DNA of 64,000 nucleotides from Apostichopus japonicus (GCF_037975245.1 NC_092571.1:13606917-13670916), one strand, 5' to 3'; counted from the stretch's first letter, positions 33,424 to 45,520 are shown. Notes: a model not told the origin generated them from the sequence alone. Program-made: numbers and translations.

Positions 33424-34436
33424 ATAGCGGTGTCATCGGCAAAATTCATGAGAGGGCACTTCTCGAACAGACATCTGCATATAGACGTGTATAACGAAAA
33501 AAGGAAAAGGAGCCAGGACAGTCCCTTGAGGGGCCCCTGTATTGGACATAATAGTATCTGAACGGCAGGTGGTACTAAGTTTCACAAACTGTGTACGGTT
33601 GGTAAGATACGTCATAATCCATTTAATTAAACCATGGAGCTATAAACCATCGGTGATGTCCATTTTCAAGAGTATGGGGTTGAAAAGTACTAAAGACAGA
33701 GGGAAAATCGAAAAACATGAACCGTGCAGAATTACCAGAATGTTCTAAATGAGAGTATAGCCTGTCAAGGATCACAAGGATGGCATCTTCACAGCTGCGA
33801 CCAGAATTGTATGCAAATTGTAAAGGGTCTAGGAAAGGAGCTACTAAAGGTTTAACATGTTTTAAAAATAAACGCTCACATACCTTCATTTGCACGGACG
33901 TGAGTGCTACAGGGCGAAAGTCATTCATATATGATATGACTGATATTTTTAGGAATAGGTATTACACATGTTTGCTTCCATAAAGAAGGAATATATCCAA
34001 ACTTAAAAGGCCGATTTTATACAATAGTGAAAATATTAGCCAGTTTTATTGCACAATGTTTTAATACCCGTGATGAGAGATGATCAGGCCTGGCAGGATT
34101 GATGAATGTAACTAAGAAAACTGACGACGTACGTCGTTCTCTCAGTTACCACTAGAATACAGTTAAAATCAGTCAGCAGTCCTTGCAAATTAATAAGCTC
34201 AGTAGAAAAATCATAATTGTCAAAATGGTTATTAAAATAATTCATTTGTATAATCGACTGTAGCAGCAGGTAGTTGGCAAAAGTTGGTTTTATTGTGTAT
34301 CCGCTCATAAGGCTCATCCCCTCCCAGACAAGCTTCATATTGTTGTCAGTGAAATATCCTTCGATTTTGTCACCATAAGCGACCTTTACATTCCTTGATT
34401 ACCCGTTTAAGTTCAAATTGCATTTGCTTTAATCCT

Positions 34437-34505
34437 TGTCTCTGCTGGTCGGTGGGCTAGTTTGGTAGTGCCGTTGGATTCCCGCAGGGCGGGTCACGTA
34501 AAAGA
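34437..34505 (+). mobile_element. Tx1-like LINE 3' tail
   Basis: TCTGCTGGTCGGTGGGC through TGGTAGTGCCGTTGG to GCAGGGCGGGTCACGTAAAA. Only the last ~70 bp of the element are present. Confidence 0.75.
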
Positions 34506-34856
34506 TATAATATATTATATATATACTTGTAATTGTCATATGTGAGTATTCTGCAATTGGTGAGAAGAAATACGTTCAATATATTTCAAATGAGTATGCT
34601 CTGAATTAGGAAAGTAAAACCCGGAAGCAGAATAGGTCTCTATATTGCCTTTTCTACGAAAACAAGTTCAATTACCCAAAACTGTTTCGATCAAAACATG
34701 AAATCACTTTCTTTATTCTAAAAGTGTAACACGTGACAAGATAATCAAAGAAGAGAAAAAGATAGCATTTAACATAAATATACACTTTTACAAACCGATC
34801 CTTATGGTAGAATACTGACATATGACTATTACAAGTGTATATAATATATTATAATT
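34506..34856 (-). repeat. Inverted copy of block beta between two LINE tails
   Basis: Reverse complement of ~10,680-11,060 and ~44,320-44,740 (for example GATAGCATTTAACATAAATA, AAAACCCGGAAGCAGAATAG). The 3' ends of two LINE tails face it from both sides. Confidence 0.7.
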
Positions 34857-34990
34857 TTTACGTGACCCGCCCTGCGGGAATATAAACGTCACGGCCAAAC
34901 GGCACTACCAAACCAGCTTACTCTGAAAAACTCAAGTGAGCCAAAACAAGTAAAGACGCCTACCGACCAGCAGAGACAAACCCAAAGATC
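34857..34990 (-). mobile_element. Tx1-like LINE 3' tail
   Basis: TTTTTACGTGACCCGCCCTG through AACGTCACGGCCAAACGGCA to GACCAGCAGAGACAAAC. It is oriented opposite to the tail at 34,437, so the two 3' ends converge on the 350-bp inverted block. Confidence 0.75.
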
Positions 34991-34999
34991 AAATTCATA

Positions 35000-35600
35000 G
35001 TATAACATTTGAATGAATACAAAAAGAGATGAACAAATATTTAATTGGAGACTTCAAGATCCGATCACGAATGGTATCACGCATCGATCACCTTTCACAC
35101 ACACGTTACGGTACTACCATGGCAACGTATGGAACGCAAAAAGAGTTTGTCGATAGGTACGACTTTTGTACATTACTAAATTATATGATATATAAGATTT
35201 TAGTTCAACAGAAAGTTTTGACTTTCAGAAACGTCTCACGAATCCACTGGGACGGACTCTCGCACCCCTTGGGGGCTCCTGCAGCCCAGGTAAGGAACCC
35301 CTGCCCTATAACTTCACAGATTCGATACTCACCAAAACCCACTGAAATTACAGCAGTCCAATTTCCTTACAAAAACATGTTGCTTCGACTAAGCCACTAC
35401 ACCATGCTTTAATGACTATAGGTTCTGCCCTCGACCATGCCCACGGACTTCGGAGCAACGCGTGCAAAGAAAAACTTTGAAAGAACTATTGGTCATATTG
35501 GATTAAGATTTTGTACTTTAACAATAACAGTGAACTAGCAGTTCTTCTCTGAAATTGTTCTTAGTCTGAAACATTTTCTAAAGGGGTTGGGTATTTTTAT
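35000..35600. other. No gene; duplicated 3' flank of type B exon
   Basis: From ~35,320 it resembles 15,480-16,140 and 56,840-57,400 (CACCAAAACCCACTGAAAT, CGGAGCAACGCGTGCAA). The single 127-codon ORF here is not preserved in the paralogues. Confidence 0.45.
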
Positions 35601-35698
35601 ATGTTAGGCGATGACTTTAAGAATGATGAATAGACTATTTTTTTTTCTTTCAAAGCATTTGCGTACACGGTTAATAAAATAAATGACAAAAGACTTAC

Positions 35699-36533
35699 CT
35701 GGATTACTTTTAGAGATGTTATATTCACATCTGTTCAAATACTGCGGTGCAGAAAGGGACGCCATCGTTTCCTGTGTAGCGATGCATCCAACAGCTGAGT
35801 TCTTATCACAAGACGTAACGTTAATAGAGAGCTCTTGAATACCGTTATCATCCGTGTAATGTTTCTGAAAATCACAGCCGTATGGCTCAATCATTTCCAG
35901 ATTTATCGGTGGAAACCCGTTTCTTATTGAACAAGATATAGTTACGTGGTAGGAGCCAGATGGGGATGAGGATGGGCCTTCACAAACAAGAGGGCTAGGA
36001 GGCTGGTAGACTGTAAAGAGATGATAGGTGTGATGAGAATAAAGAGTATACGGGGAGTCAGCATCAGTCAATGACAGATGATAAGTACCAGCATCCTGTC
36101 GTTGAAGGTTTAAGATAGAGAAAGAGAAATCAACCTTAGTAACTTCAGGCCAGTAGTGGGATAGATCTTCCTTGATATATTCTAGTTTTACTTGAAATAA
36201 ATATCGAATGACTGTCTGATTCTGTCTTCTTTGTATGCCGTTGTATGAGGTAGTTCCTTTAGAGGGAACGTCTCTATTGGTACGTCCGGTGAAGTTCATA
36301 GCAACTCGTAAACCATCTATATATCAATATCTACTATATATCTCCACTTCAATATGATCTGTGTTAACAGCAATATCCGGGAACGAGAAGTCACAGCCTA
36401 GCATAGCGTAGCATTCCTTTGAATTTACAGTTTGTCCTTCTGTGCAGTGGTAGTAACAGCCGATTACGTTACAAGTATCTAATACCAGGAAGATGGTAAG
36501 ATGAAAGAACTTTGAAACAATGCAACCATCCAT
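35699..36533 (-). pseudogene. Type B two-Ig exon with a single in-frame stop (copy G)
   Basis: From the ATG at 36,533 (MDGCIVSKFF) the exon encodes a signal peptide, C-x3-C-x10-C-x5-C (CYYHCTEG...LGC), the V-like domain, then the second domain with VCEG, TISCSIRNG, GCDFQKHYT, TSCDKNSAVGC and NRCEYNIS, ending at a consensus donor (G|GTAAGT, exon end 35,699). One TGA at 36,324-36,326, in the AT-rich loop before DGLRVAMNFTGR, interrupts an otherwise open frame. The stop is in the same frame on both sides. It could be a recent null allele, a sequencing or assembly error, or a true pseudogene. Confidence 0.75.
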
Positions 36534-36599
36534 TTTTAAATTATTAACGACTTTCTTAGAGTTGTCCAACGTCGCAGAAGTGCGTTTGTGCCCACATTT

Positions 36600-39190
36600 A
36601 TTTGAAAACTCTTATGAGAGATAGAAAGTAATCTTTGTTACGATTGCTTTCAACTTTGCATGACTGGAAAACATATTTCCGACATGACAACATGCATGTA
36701 TGAGTGCGTTTCGAATTTTACACGTCGCTTTGTTTTTCTATTTAATGTGAGCAGTTATATTAGCTAGGGAGTAGGCTAATGATTTTAATATAACATTGTT
36801 ATTTAATGACAAACATATTTGTTGAAGGGTGAGTATGTGTGTGTGTATGAATCGTTTGTTGTCATTTTGTGTTCTCGCTATTAATTTAATGCTTTTACGT
36901 GGCTTTTGTAACAGTACCCTACAGTAACATCAAATCAAATTTTAGTATGTAACGAATGTTATTAATATACTTTCATACTGAGTTAGACCGAGAAAAACAG
37001 AAGATGAAAATGCAACGTGGAGCTTGAGCTTGAACGTGGAGCTTGAAATGAAGCACTGACAGAGCATGAACATATTTACATTATCTTCATCATTTTAAAG
37101 TGAAACATTCATGAAACGGAATGACTGTATACCTGAAAGTGATGAAGCTCTCACGAGAAACATTGAACAAAACTGAATTCGTGAGCATTCTACTTTAATC
37201 TGCTCTGGTGACCGAACGAGTGAATTCAAAATATGATGCAACAGTGTAGATAACAACACATCATTAATTGATGTCTAAAATAACATCTTCCATATGAGGT
37301 ATTAACACAAAATCCGGATTAACTATTCTGTTTTTCTTTTGTTGGCTTTATATTTCACATGAGGGTAAATTAATATATTCATGGTTCTCGATCATCTGCA
37401 TCGAATTACTTTTAGTGTTACTTGTCAAATGTGGACCATTGAAAAACCTTGTTTTTAGAAAGTCATTACTCGAGATAGGAATACACTAGAGAGCTTCCCA
37501 TAGCTTTATTTTGCACATAAGACAGCCTGCATCAATAAACAACATTTTTCCGAGGGGGTCACATGGTCTTTTTTTGTGTCTTCAAAGATTTGTTTACATT
37601 AAAAAAAAACGGTCGTTTTGACCTTTTTATCAAGAAAATGTTGAGAACAGTGAAAAATGTCAAGTCAACTGACCCTATCTCATACAACTAGCTAAGACAT
37701 ACAAGGAATCAAATCAGGAGCCTCACAGGCATATGTAGAGAGATGGCTCTACATTTGGAGAAAATATGTCAAAAAATACGTTTTCGGTCTAAATTAGGGC
37801 CAAAACACGAACCTTTTTCCGAAAGTATTTCTCCAGAATGCCTCACCCTACAGAGTAGATTTTTAGCTCTCCAGAAGCGCCACACTGAAACGCTGGGCTA
37901 TATAGAAACAATTTAGCAATAGCGCCTCCACTTTGTGAGTAATCCCTAGCAATTCAACTCGAGCATTTCTACGGTATAGAATTTCGGTCAACCACAGTTG
38001 ATATGCTTCGTGTAGTTCACTCACGTAATTGAAACGGTAACTATTTAGCAAATATTATCATGGCTAAATACTTCTAAGAGGCGTTAGACCTTCTTTTTAT
38101 GGGCAATTTGACCATCCAGCCGTTGGAGAAGAAGATTCTGACGATGAAATTTTGATATGGTAAGCCGCACATCAGTTGCACACTGTATGTACTATGTATT
38201 GTGTATACATGTACTGTCGTAGGGCAATTGGTATATATGACTTACCGTTACGCGTGGCTACCATTGTATTACATAATACAATACTTTGCAGAGAGGGGGG
38301 AAAATGAGTCATATTCCTTACATTCAAACATCAAATTATATTTTACATATGAAATAACATGTCTTGAACTCATCAAACTATCAAAAGTCTAGCAGATTTC
38401 ATCAAAATAATTTCAAATGGGCAAAAAAAGTACAGTGTTTGTATCATAACCTCATTTGCATATTTACATATCTAATTAGCTTAAGTATAAAAAAAAAATC
38501 TGTCAATACTTGGGTCCCAATTGACAAAAATGAACAGATATCAAGTTATTACAATGTGTAACTATATATCCCCCAGGGGACAATTATATGATCACAATTG
38601 GGGATTAAGGAGTTAAATACAACAGGGTCGTGGATTCATATGGTAGGAAGATTAGTAATTGCTTTTTTTGGTAGAATCCTTCACCCTTACATATTGAATA
38701 ATTCATTGAATATAATTAATCGCATTGTTCATTGTGCCGTCAGGTAATTTATATTAACTATGCACACCTCGTTTTCAAAGAATATGTAAAACTTTGTCAA
38801 AGAACTGAACAACAGTCTCTTTTTCGAATGTCCTCTAACCCACCTTACCTAATAACCATCAGTATATAATGGTATTTCTATAATGTGCAAATATGTTCAA
38901 ATTCGCTTCAGAAAACGAAAAGACACATGATGTCATCCTTGTTAACGAATAGGTTAGAGTCATTTCTCATTTAACACTATGGTTTTTCGCGAACAGCTAA
39001 TCACTTGGATATTTCTGCCCTTTTTTTCAATCAAAGTAACTTCTTACATCAATGCATGTAAAAAAATATTAAAATTCACAGTAACGTTTGCCAGATGTTT
39101 CCATGATTTTGGTTACTCTGAACATGTCTCTAACACTCGATGGCTTTTAGTCATACATAACTGGGTATGAGTAGATAAATGTTAGGTAAG
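36600..39190. other. Spacer between type B and type A exons, with a ~1.2 kb insertion
   Basis: The ends match the 58.5-59.7 kb spacer (GTTATTTAATGA, AATTAATCGCATTGTTCATT). About 37,432-38,615 has no counterpart there and looks like an insertion of unknown type. It contains no convincing ORF or inverted termini. Confidence 0.45.
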
Positions 39191-39196
39191 GCTTAC

Positions 39197-39861
39197 CAAA
39201 TAGACGGTATGTGTGTTGCCGCAATACAGTCGGGCCGCCAGTCCAGTCACTGTTTGTAGACTGTATGTGAACTTGATATGTTCCAGCATCGTTTAGTTGG
39301 ATATTTAGGATTGAGAAATTAAAGCTAAAATAGCAATCCATGTGGTCACAATACAGGAATTCAACTTGGAATATATAACGATCATAGGTATGATCCTCAT
39401 TCCACCGGAACGTACCAGAGTAAAGAAAGGGAGTTCGAGGAACAGCATCATCGGTAGCCAGCTCGGTGAAGTTCAAATCTAATCTAAGTTGCCTATATAT
39501 AGATGAAAATGAAATATTTCGAAACGATAAGTCACAACCTTGAACCACATAGCAGTCTGTTGAATTTACTGTAGGGCCATCTTGACAGTGGTACTTTTTA
39601 AGAAAAAGTCACCCAGGAAAGAACCTGGGCACGAAAACCAAACTACCAAACGACTGATCCGCTCTCAGCCCCAGTCCCCTTGCATCGGGACTGTGACTGT
39701 GTGATCATCGTCAGGTGTGTATCACCATTCCCTAAGGGAACAGATACTACACATGATCTTAGCCAAAAGGCCGAGAAGCGGTAATCACAATCAATATCTT
39801 TGGGAAATGACAAAGTGATTAGAAAAATGAAAAAACAATGTAAAACAGGTACAAAGCCCAT
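39197..39861 (-). pseudogene. Type A V-like Ig exon broken by a U2-headed SINE (copy H)
   Basis: The ATG at 39,861 opens a signal peptide (FFIFLITLSFPKDI) and CDY. There the exon is interrupted by a ~190-bp insert at 39,590-39,783. Past the insert the exon continues with the cysteine signature, RLDLNFTELATDDAVP, YDRYIFQ and DAGTYQVHI to a consensus donor (TTTG|GTAAGC, exon end 39,197). No other disabling change was noticed, so the SINE alone seems to have inactivated this copy. It also carries two extra cysteines in CDHMDC, like the 59.7 kb paralogue. Confidence 0.8.
39590..39783 (-). mobile_element. U2-snRNA-headed SINE, copy 3, inserted in a coding exon
   Basis: On the minus strand the element starts GCTTCTCGGCCTTTTGGCTA and runs AGATCATGTGTAGTATCTG, an almost exact match to U2 snRNA nt ~4-45. 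It then diverges into a body shared with the 5.6 and 21.0 kb copies (GGTGATACACACC, GATGATCACACAGTCACAG) and ends in the hairpin CCCAGGTTCTTTCCTGGG and TGACTTTTTC. GGTA flanks both ends (39,590-39,593 and 39,780-39,783), a 4-bp candidate duplication. The U2 stem-loops, Sm site and 3' half of true U2 are absent. Confidence 0.82.
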
Positions 39862-39915
39862 ATCGATAGATCGCGGTGATGTGACTATTATATTCAAAGT
39901 AAATATGTTGAATTT
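39862..39915 (-). promoter_or_regulatory. Conserved 5' flank of type A Ig exon
   Basis: Carries the TATCGATATGGG-type start context and nearby sequence shared with 18.5, 30.3 and 60.2 kb. Confidence 0.35.
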
Positions 39916-40049
39916 ATTGCAACACTTCGCGCATCTGTCTGTAAAGCGAGGAGCGCTGTTTATGTATCAAAACAAGGAGTCGTTCCTAAGTAACACCCGT
40001 GCATGTGCACATGTGCGTGTTTTCATTTGAATAATATATGTGCTGATTC

Positions 40050-40540
40050 AAAATGAAAATGACCAGGCTGACAATGATTTTAAAAAAGAAAAGAATTATG
40101 GCTACGTGACAATAATAATTAATTTAACCTGTAGTTTCGAGAGAAGGAAGTCTGCTGTTGTCTGTAGTGGTATCATAACCTTTTAACTGGTTATGGTAAT
40201 GGATATAAGGCTATGGAAATCGCTCGGATGATTTTATTTATACATGCAAGTCAAACATGTATTGAATTCCCTCTGTCTGCTTTGCTTGTTTTGTAAGAAA
40301 GCATGCGTTAAGCGTAAAGTATGCAATTGATAGTCGAGTCTCGTAAATTTTACATAGATACTATCTAACTCAACCAGATACACAAGTAAAGGGCGGGGAA
40401 TAACGACTGCCCCCCTCCCACCTATAAAAGGGGGAAATTTGTCTCTCTTCACCCCTGCCCCCGCCCCACCCACGAAAACACATTTCAACGAGTTTGATGG
40501 CTACTTAATAATAATAGCCGAAACAACCCGGTAAATATGA
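40050..40540. other. No gene; duplicated 5' flank
   Basis: Similar to 60,400-60,660 and partly to 18,800-18,960. The 40,400-40,480 stretch is C-rich low-complexity DNA. Confidence 0.45.
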
Positions 40541-41424
40541 CGTGGTTAGAAAGTGGAGATTTCGTTCATGACAATGATCCATTCCTAATAAATCATGACT
40601 ATGTTACGTCATTTCAGATGATACAATTTGAAACAGTAAAGCTTCTTTAATATTTTTTTTTAGATTTGTGTTAATTGCGTTTTATTTTGACTGGTAGATT
40701 TGGCAATCATGTAATATGATTAATAGAGAGCGTTTGTGATACATTGGTTAATATACTATAAGGATTACATGTTCAGATCCTGACTGGATCACTGGGTTGT
40801 GTCCTCTGGCTTATTCAATAACCTTTCTTCACTCAAGTGTGTAACAGGGGACCTAAGGTTTTGGTTATAACCAACATAGTTAAATGCATGGCTCATTTTA
40901 TACGATTTTCCAGACGATTCTCATGACTTTATCAGGTAAAACTGGTAAAGATGAGAGCCGTTAATCAGTTAAAACTGATGTGTGTTATCATTTTACATTT
41001 ATGACCAGTTGCTACTGAAAAGGACTTACAAACAGAAAATACTAAACACACATTCCTATGCATACTGATTGACTGGATTTACCAGAATATTCTAAAGGTT
41101 TCGCCATGATTTCGTCCACATTTTAACAGATAGTGGATATCACTTTACTGCAGAACGCATGAAATATCTCAACAAGGTATACTTATTAATTAAATAAGAA
41201 CAGTATGTTGTTTAGAATCTTAAATAGTCATGAGTTGAAAATAGCCTTTGAGTATTGAATTCGTCTGTTAGTAATTTTTCCACAGTAGCGTCTGCTGACA
41301 GGTTTAACATGTGCAATGGTGTTATAACATACTTCATTTTATACTGATTATAGGTAGTCTCTTATTCACAGTACAAACTGATCAAGACATGTACATTGGG
41401 TGGATTTCCATAAGAGGTCGCGTC

Positions 41425-41534
41425 TTTGGCCCGGAATGGAATATCATCATACACCATCTATAACTATTCACCATGGAATGATCTTGACCACCTGACCAAT
41501 TTCCATTGATAATTGCTTTCTTTGCAGCAGTCTC
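41425..41534 (-). other. Exon-like WSGGQDHS segment (type C1), partial
   Basis: Paralogue of 4,038-4,250 with the same ATCACAG acceptor-like edge and the translation NGNWSGGQDHSMVNSYRWC. The 3' part has diverged. Confidence 0.35.
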
Positions 41535-42865
41535 CTGTGATTGTAAATCAAGCTATAATACAAACTAACAAATTTTGTCTCCAATATTTAACAGATTTGT
41601 ATCAAGAGAATATGGTTCGGTATCGATCATCGGTCGGCTTACTAGCTTATCGCAAGATTGGCTTGATGATGCAGTAAATGGCGGGGCCTACAGTAAATAT
41701 TAATATCCCCTTTTATTGGTTTGGAACCATTAGATGCACCATGTTGTGACTTTATACAGGCAGGTTGGAATAGTCCGCGTATAAACCGGGAGGGTTGGGT
41801 CGTATGTATTTTATTCATTCTGACCAAAGTCAATTGTATAGAGTTAGTTAACTTATTATGTGAAAGCAAAAAAGGCTTTGATTAGTCATTTATTACATTA
41901 TGATTGTTTTCCCTTTTTGAATTAAGAAAATAATAATTAAAAGCCATTTTGAAATAGCTTAGTGATGATATTTTATGTGTATTATCCAATACGTTCTGCA
42001 GATTGTCCTGTTCTGCAAGTTTATTGAATCGTTTTGATCGAGGTATATGGAACAAAAATTCGACCATGTTGGTTGGCTAGTGTTATTTTCTAATAAATCA
42101 ATAACAAAGTGGGATGATCAAACAATTCCGTGGAGTACATGCCGTGCTAAACAATGGGGGCAAGAAACATACTCCTGCCCCTTGACAATCTCTCCCTCCC
42201 ATGTACACTCCCTCTCATCTTTGCCACTTTAAACGCCTGTTATAGCAATGTGATCCGAAACAATTCTGTATATATTTTAAATGGCCTGAAGTCGAGGTTT
42301 CCTATCGAATTTAAGTCATTACGAAGCAGTAATGAATTAAATACATGGCTGTGACAGGACGCCATGTGATGACTGCCAAAAAGCATCAAGAGAACGTCAA
42401 AGTGTACACCGCAGTCCCATTAAATTGCAATAGCTGTCATTTATTCTTTGTAATTTATTTCTTCTTAATGAGAAACAACTCCGCACCGTTGTCAAAGTAT
42501 GATATGTCAGATCGAACGAAGTTTGTTTATATATGCTAATCAATCAAATACAATTAATTAAAAATTAAACTACTGTAGTCAAGTAACCATGCCCATAAGC
42601 ATTACGTTTTAGATGGCGCTGTACCACTATATAACAGAGGAATTTATAAAATTCTAACCGCATATTTCTTTGGGTGATAAGAGCAGATATCGTATGTGTT
42701 ATTAAATGTTCTTGTTCCCTTAAAGTAGGAGATCGCCTGTGTTACACTTATTTCAATAATAAGCGTGTGTCTGTGTGTTCTTGTAGCATTCTTATTCGGA
42801 TATTGATTCTATTTCTGTGACTAAAACAGTTCTACATTTCAAATTTATAATCTATTGTTATGATT

Positions 42866-42988
42866 TCATATATAACATACGACACATTTGTCGGGTGGAA
42901 TGTCTTTATCTGTCTCTCTAATATATCTCATCCAGCTATTGGCATTGGAATGACCTTGAACACCTGACCACCTTTCATGGACAGTTAA
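42866..42988 (-). other. Exon-like WSGVQGHSN segment (type C2)
   Basis: Open from a GCGACAG acceptor-like site to a stop at 42,866, with ERWSGVQGHSNANSW and RETDKDIPPD. It keeps the frame of 5,350-5,493. The function is unknown. Confidence 0.4.
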
Positions 42989-43369
42989 CTGTCGCAATAT
43001 CCAGTAATTGCAAATTAAACAATAATACAAACCAAAAACAAAGTAACGGTGGCCCTGAAGAAACACACGAGTTGCAGACTTACTGTATTAGTATAACCCG
43101 ACAACCAGTGAAAATTACAATATTTGTCGTGTTGTCCAATTACGTGCAGCACAACAACTGATCACTGGTATTCTTCGTCAAATGCCAATGCATAGAATGG
43201 CTTGTCAACTAAGCAAACATATACACATTTGTCGAGGGGTGAACAATTCCCTTTTGCCTTCAGAAACAACATTATATCTTTTATCGTGTCGTTATTTCAT
43301 CGTATCGAGGAGAATATGGTTGGGTCTCGATGATTGGTCAATTTAAAAACTCATTGTAAGATTACAGTC

Positions 43370-43600
43370 GGTTTGTCGGCTTGTCGAGACCTGTTTCCTC
43401 AGTTGGTATTCTGGTGTGGGGGAATAGAGGGCCGACCGTTTTTACTTTTGTAGATGCCTCTTGGTCAGTTCGGTGTGTGGGGGTGTGTGTTAATTGTTTG
43501 TTGCTGATAGTTTAGTTGAAGTGAGGGTAGGGTTTGGTGTTGAAAGCATTTTAGGCCGGATGTTCTGGATTCTGCTTGGCGGATCACGTTAGCAGCACAG
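43370..43600 (+). mobile_element. Diverged LINE 3' tail
   Basis: Same ancient tail as at 6,010-6,285, ending GGCGGATCACGTTAGCAGCA. Confidence 0.6.
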
Positions 43601-44149
43601 TAAAGTTACCAAAAACTATCGGTTCCAAACCACAGGGTGTACCATATTACGTGAATACCCGACTGGTTGAGACTGTCAGCATATAGGGCGGGAGCTTGGC
43701 CTCTCATGCCGTGTAATACAATTTTCTGCGCAAATTCGTTCCTTAGATCTGAAAACTATTAGAGTGGTCCCCTTAATTACGTACATCATATAGTTTTCTA
43801 TAACCAGTCTTGTTATGTTCCTCTTGTATATTTTCTGGCTCACTACAGCCTGTTTTGCATGGCTGTAGATGATAGGAACGGTAGACGGGGCGAGATCAAT
43901 TTTTGCATTCAAAGAAATTCCTCTTGATTCTCCTCTCTTATATGCCCTCTCTGGACTACTACTCTTTATGTTTCCTTTAACTTTCTCAGCAGCCCTAGTC
44001 ACCTCAATCAATTAGCATATTATTTGATCTACCCTGAATAATTTTATTCATTTGCATTTATCTATATGAATGTTCTCTCTCTGTAGTAAGTTTCTCTTTT
44101 ACAACAATCTTTTTTTTCAAAGTTGGTGAGCCAGTTGAACTTAATGGCT

Positions 44150-45520
44150 AGCCCGACAATACCCAAAACGTCTCTTAAAGCAAAATATGATCAGAAATGA
44201 TGATATAAGAAAAACATTGAACATCAAATGGTTGGCTATAGGGTTTTCTACAAATACTAACAATGATATTTTCAGAACCATGGGAACATTTACAAGCCCT
44301 TAACTATGATATATTATATACACTTGTAATTGTCAATATCAGTATTCTACTATAAGGATGGGTTTTAAATGTATATTATATATGAAATGCTATCATTTTC
44401 TCTTCTGTGATTATCTTGTAATGTGATACACTTAATTTGGAATGTTCTTTTCAATTCTTTTACATTTAACAATTAAATTATTTCTTTCTGTAGAGATAAA
44501 CCTTATGATAGTTTATATTCGATTAAATAATTATAACCTCAAGTGGATATTCATTGTTTCTTATTGAAACATTGTTTAATCTTGTAGAATAAATAATGTA
44601 GTGACTTCATTTTTTGATTGCAACAGTTTTAGGTAATTTAACTTGTTTTCGCAGGAAAGGTAATAAAGAGATCTATTCTCCTTCCGGGTTTTACTTTCAG
44701 AATTCAGAGCACACTCATTTGAAATACATTGAAAGTATTTTTTCTCAAGAATCGCATTGGAAATATTCACAAGTTAAATTGTGTTTATTACATGGTTAAT
44801 GGATAAATGCTTTATTACAATTGCAATGATTACTCTGTAAACGAACATAAACATTCACACAATGACAGTTGCGTATAAATAGAAACTGTTTAAATCAGCA
44901 TATGAACTCTCATAAATAGGTGTTATCGATTAACGAAGATGACACATGATTACATTAGGTGTCATTAATATTTTCACTTACCCAGGAAATAATATACTAT
45001 TAACGTTAAAGCAGTTTAACTTGACTTTCCCCTCTGTTACTGAATGATCGATAATTGTCTTTGTATTTTTCTCTCATATTCAATGTAAAAGTAAAAGCTT
45101 TCGTGGAGAACATGAGGCTGACGTTCATTAACATGCTTTCACCTGATTTCTTCATCAAACAAATCGAAAGTCCATTAAAAATAACACTATTGCTTGTGAA
45201 CCGCTTTTACATCACAGAGGTGTCTACAATACACACATAGTTCAATTAAATCAAAGGCAAATAACAGTAAAAATGATATTCTGAACCTTCATTAACGCCT
45301 GTTTCTCACTTTTAGCTAACACAGCTGTTTGGGCTAACCAACGGTAAAAACAAGATCCAAACATATACGTATCATTTGATACCACTTTACTGATTATATA
45401 AGTATTAAGTATTATCATATGATTTTAAATCAGTATGTGAACAATATTCAGAGGTTTGATTGACGCCTGTTTCTCACTCTCAGCTTACGCAGCTGTTTTG
45501 GATGATCAAAGGTACTTCAT
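44150..45520. repeat. Duplicated intronic block beta, copy 2
   Basis: Paralogous to 10,440-11,560. At ~45,340 it retains the empty site for the short LINE-tail insertion seen at 11,300. No gene is supported. Confidence 0.65.

Larger units (their letters stand above)
31857..34436 (-). mobile_element. CR1-like LINE, 5' truncated, split by a DNA transposon
   Basis: Minus-strand reverse-transcriptase pieces in order: NDFRPVALTSVQMK and DPLQFAYNSGRS (33,623-33,928), motif A MFFDFPSVFS, motif B GAPQGTVLAPF (33,433-33,615), FADD (33,432-33,443), then after an interruption LINGNDDRAYL, YKYLGVVFKDKLTW (32,354-32,542) and LNSRLYCLRKMSLFN (32,097-32,384). The 3' end is an (AAGT)n-type tail (CACTTACTTACTTAC on the minus strand at 31,857), as in CR1/Rex-like elements. 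Frameshifts between segments show that it is dead. Confidence 0.78.
40540..43690. repeat. Duplicated block alpha, copy 3
   Basis: Contains both exon-like WSG pieces, the GATGGCGCTGTACCACT landmark, an empty site for the U2-headed SINE at 43,185-43,205, and the diverged LINE tail at 43,370-43,600. Its left part (40,540-40,800) is repeated at 61,195-61,360, where the next unit starts. Confidence 0.7.

Noticed and set aside
39590-39783. Functional U2 snRNA gene
   Set aside because: Only the first ~45 nt match U2. The Sm site, stem-loops IIa/IIb and the 3' half are absent, and it lies inside a coding exon with the same body as two other repeats.
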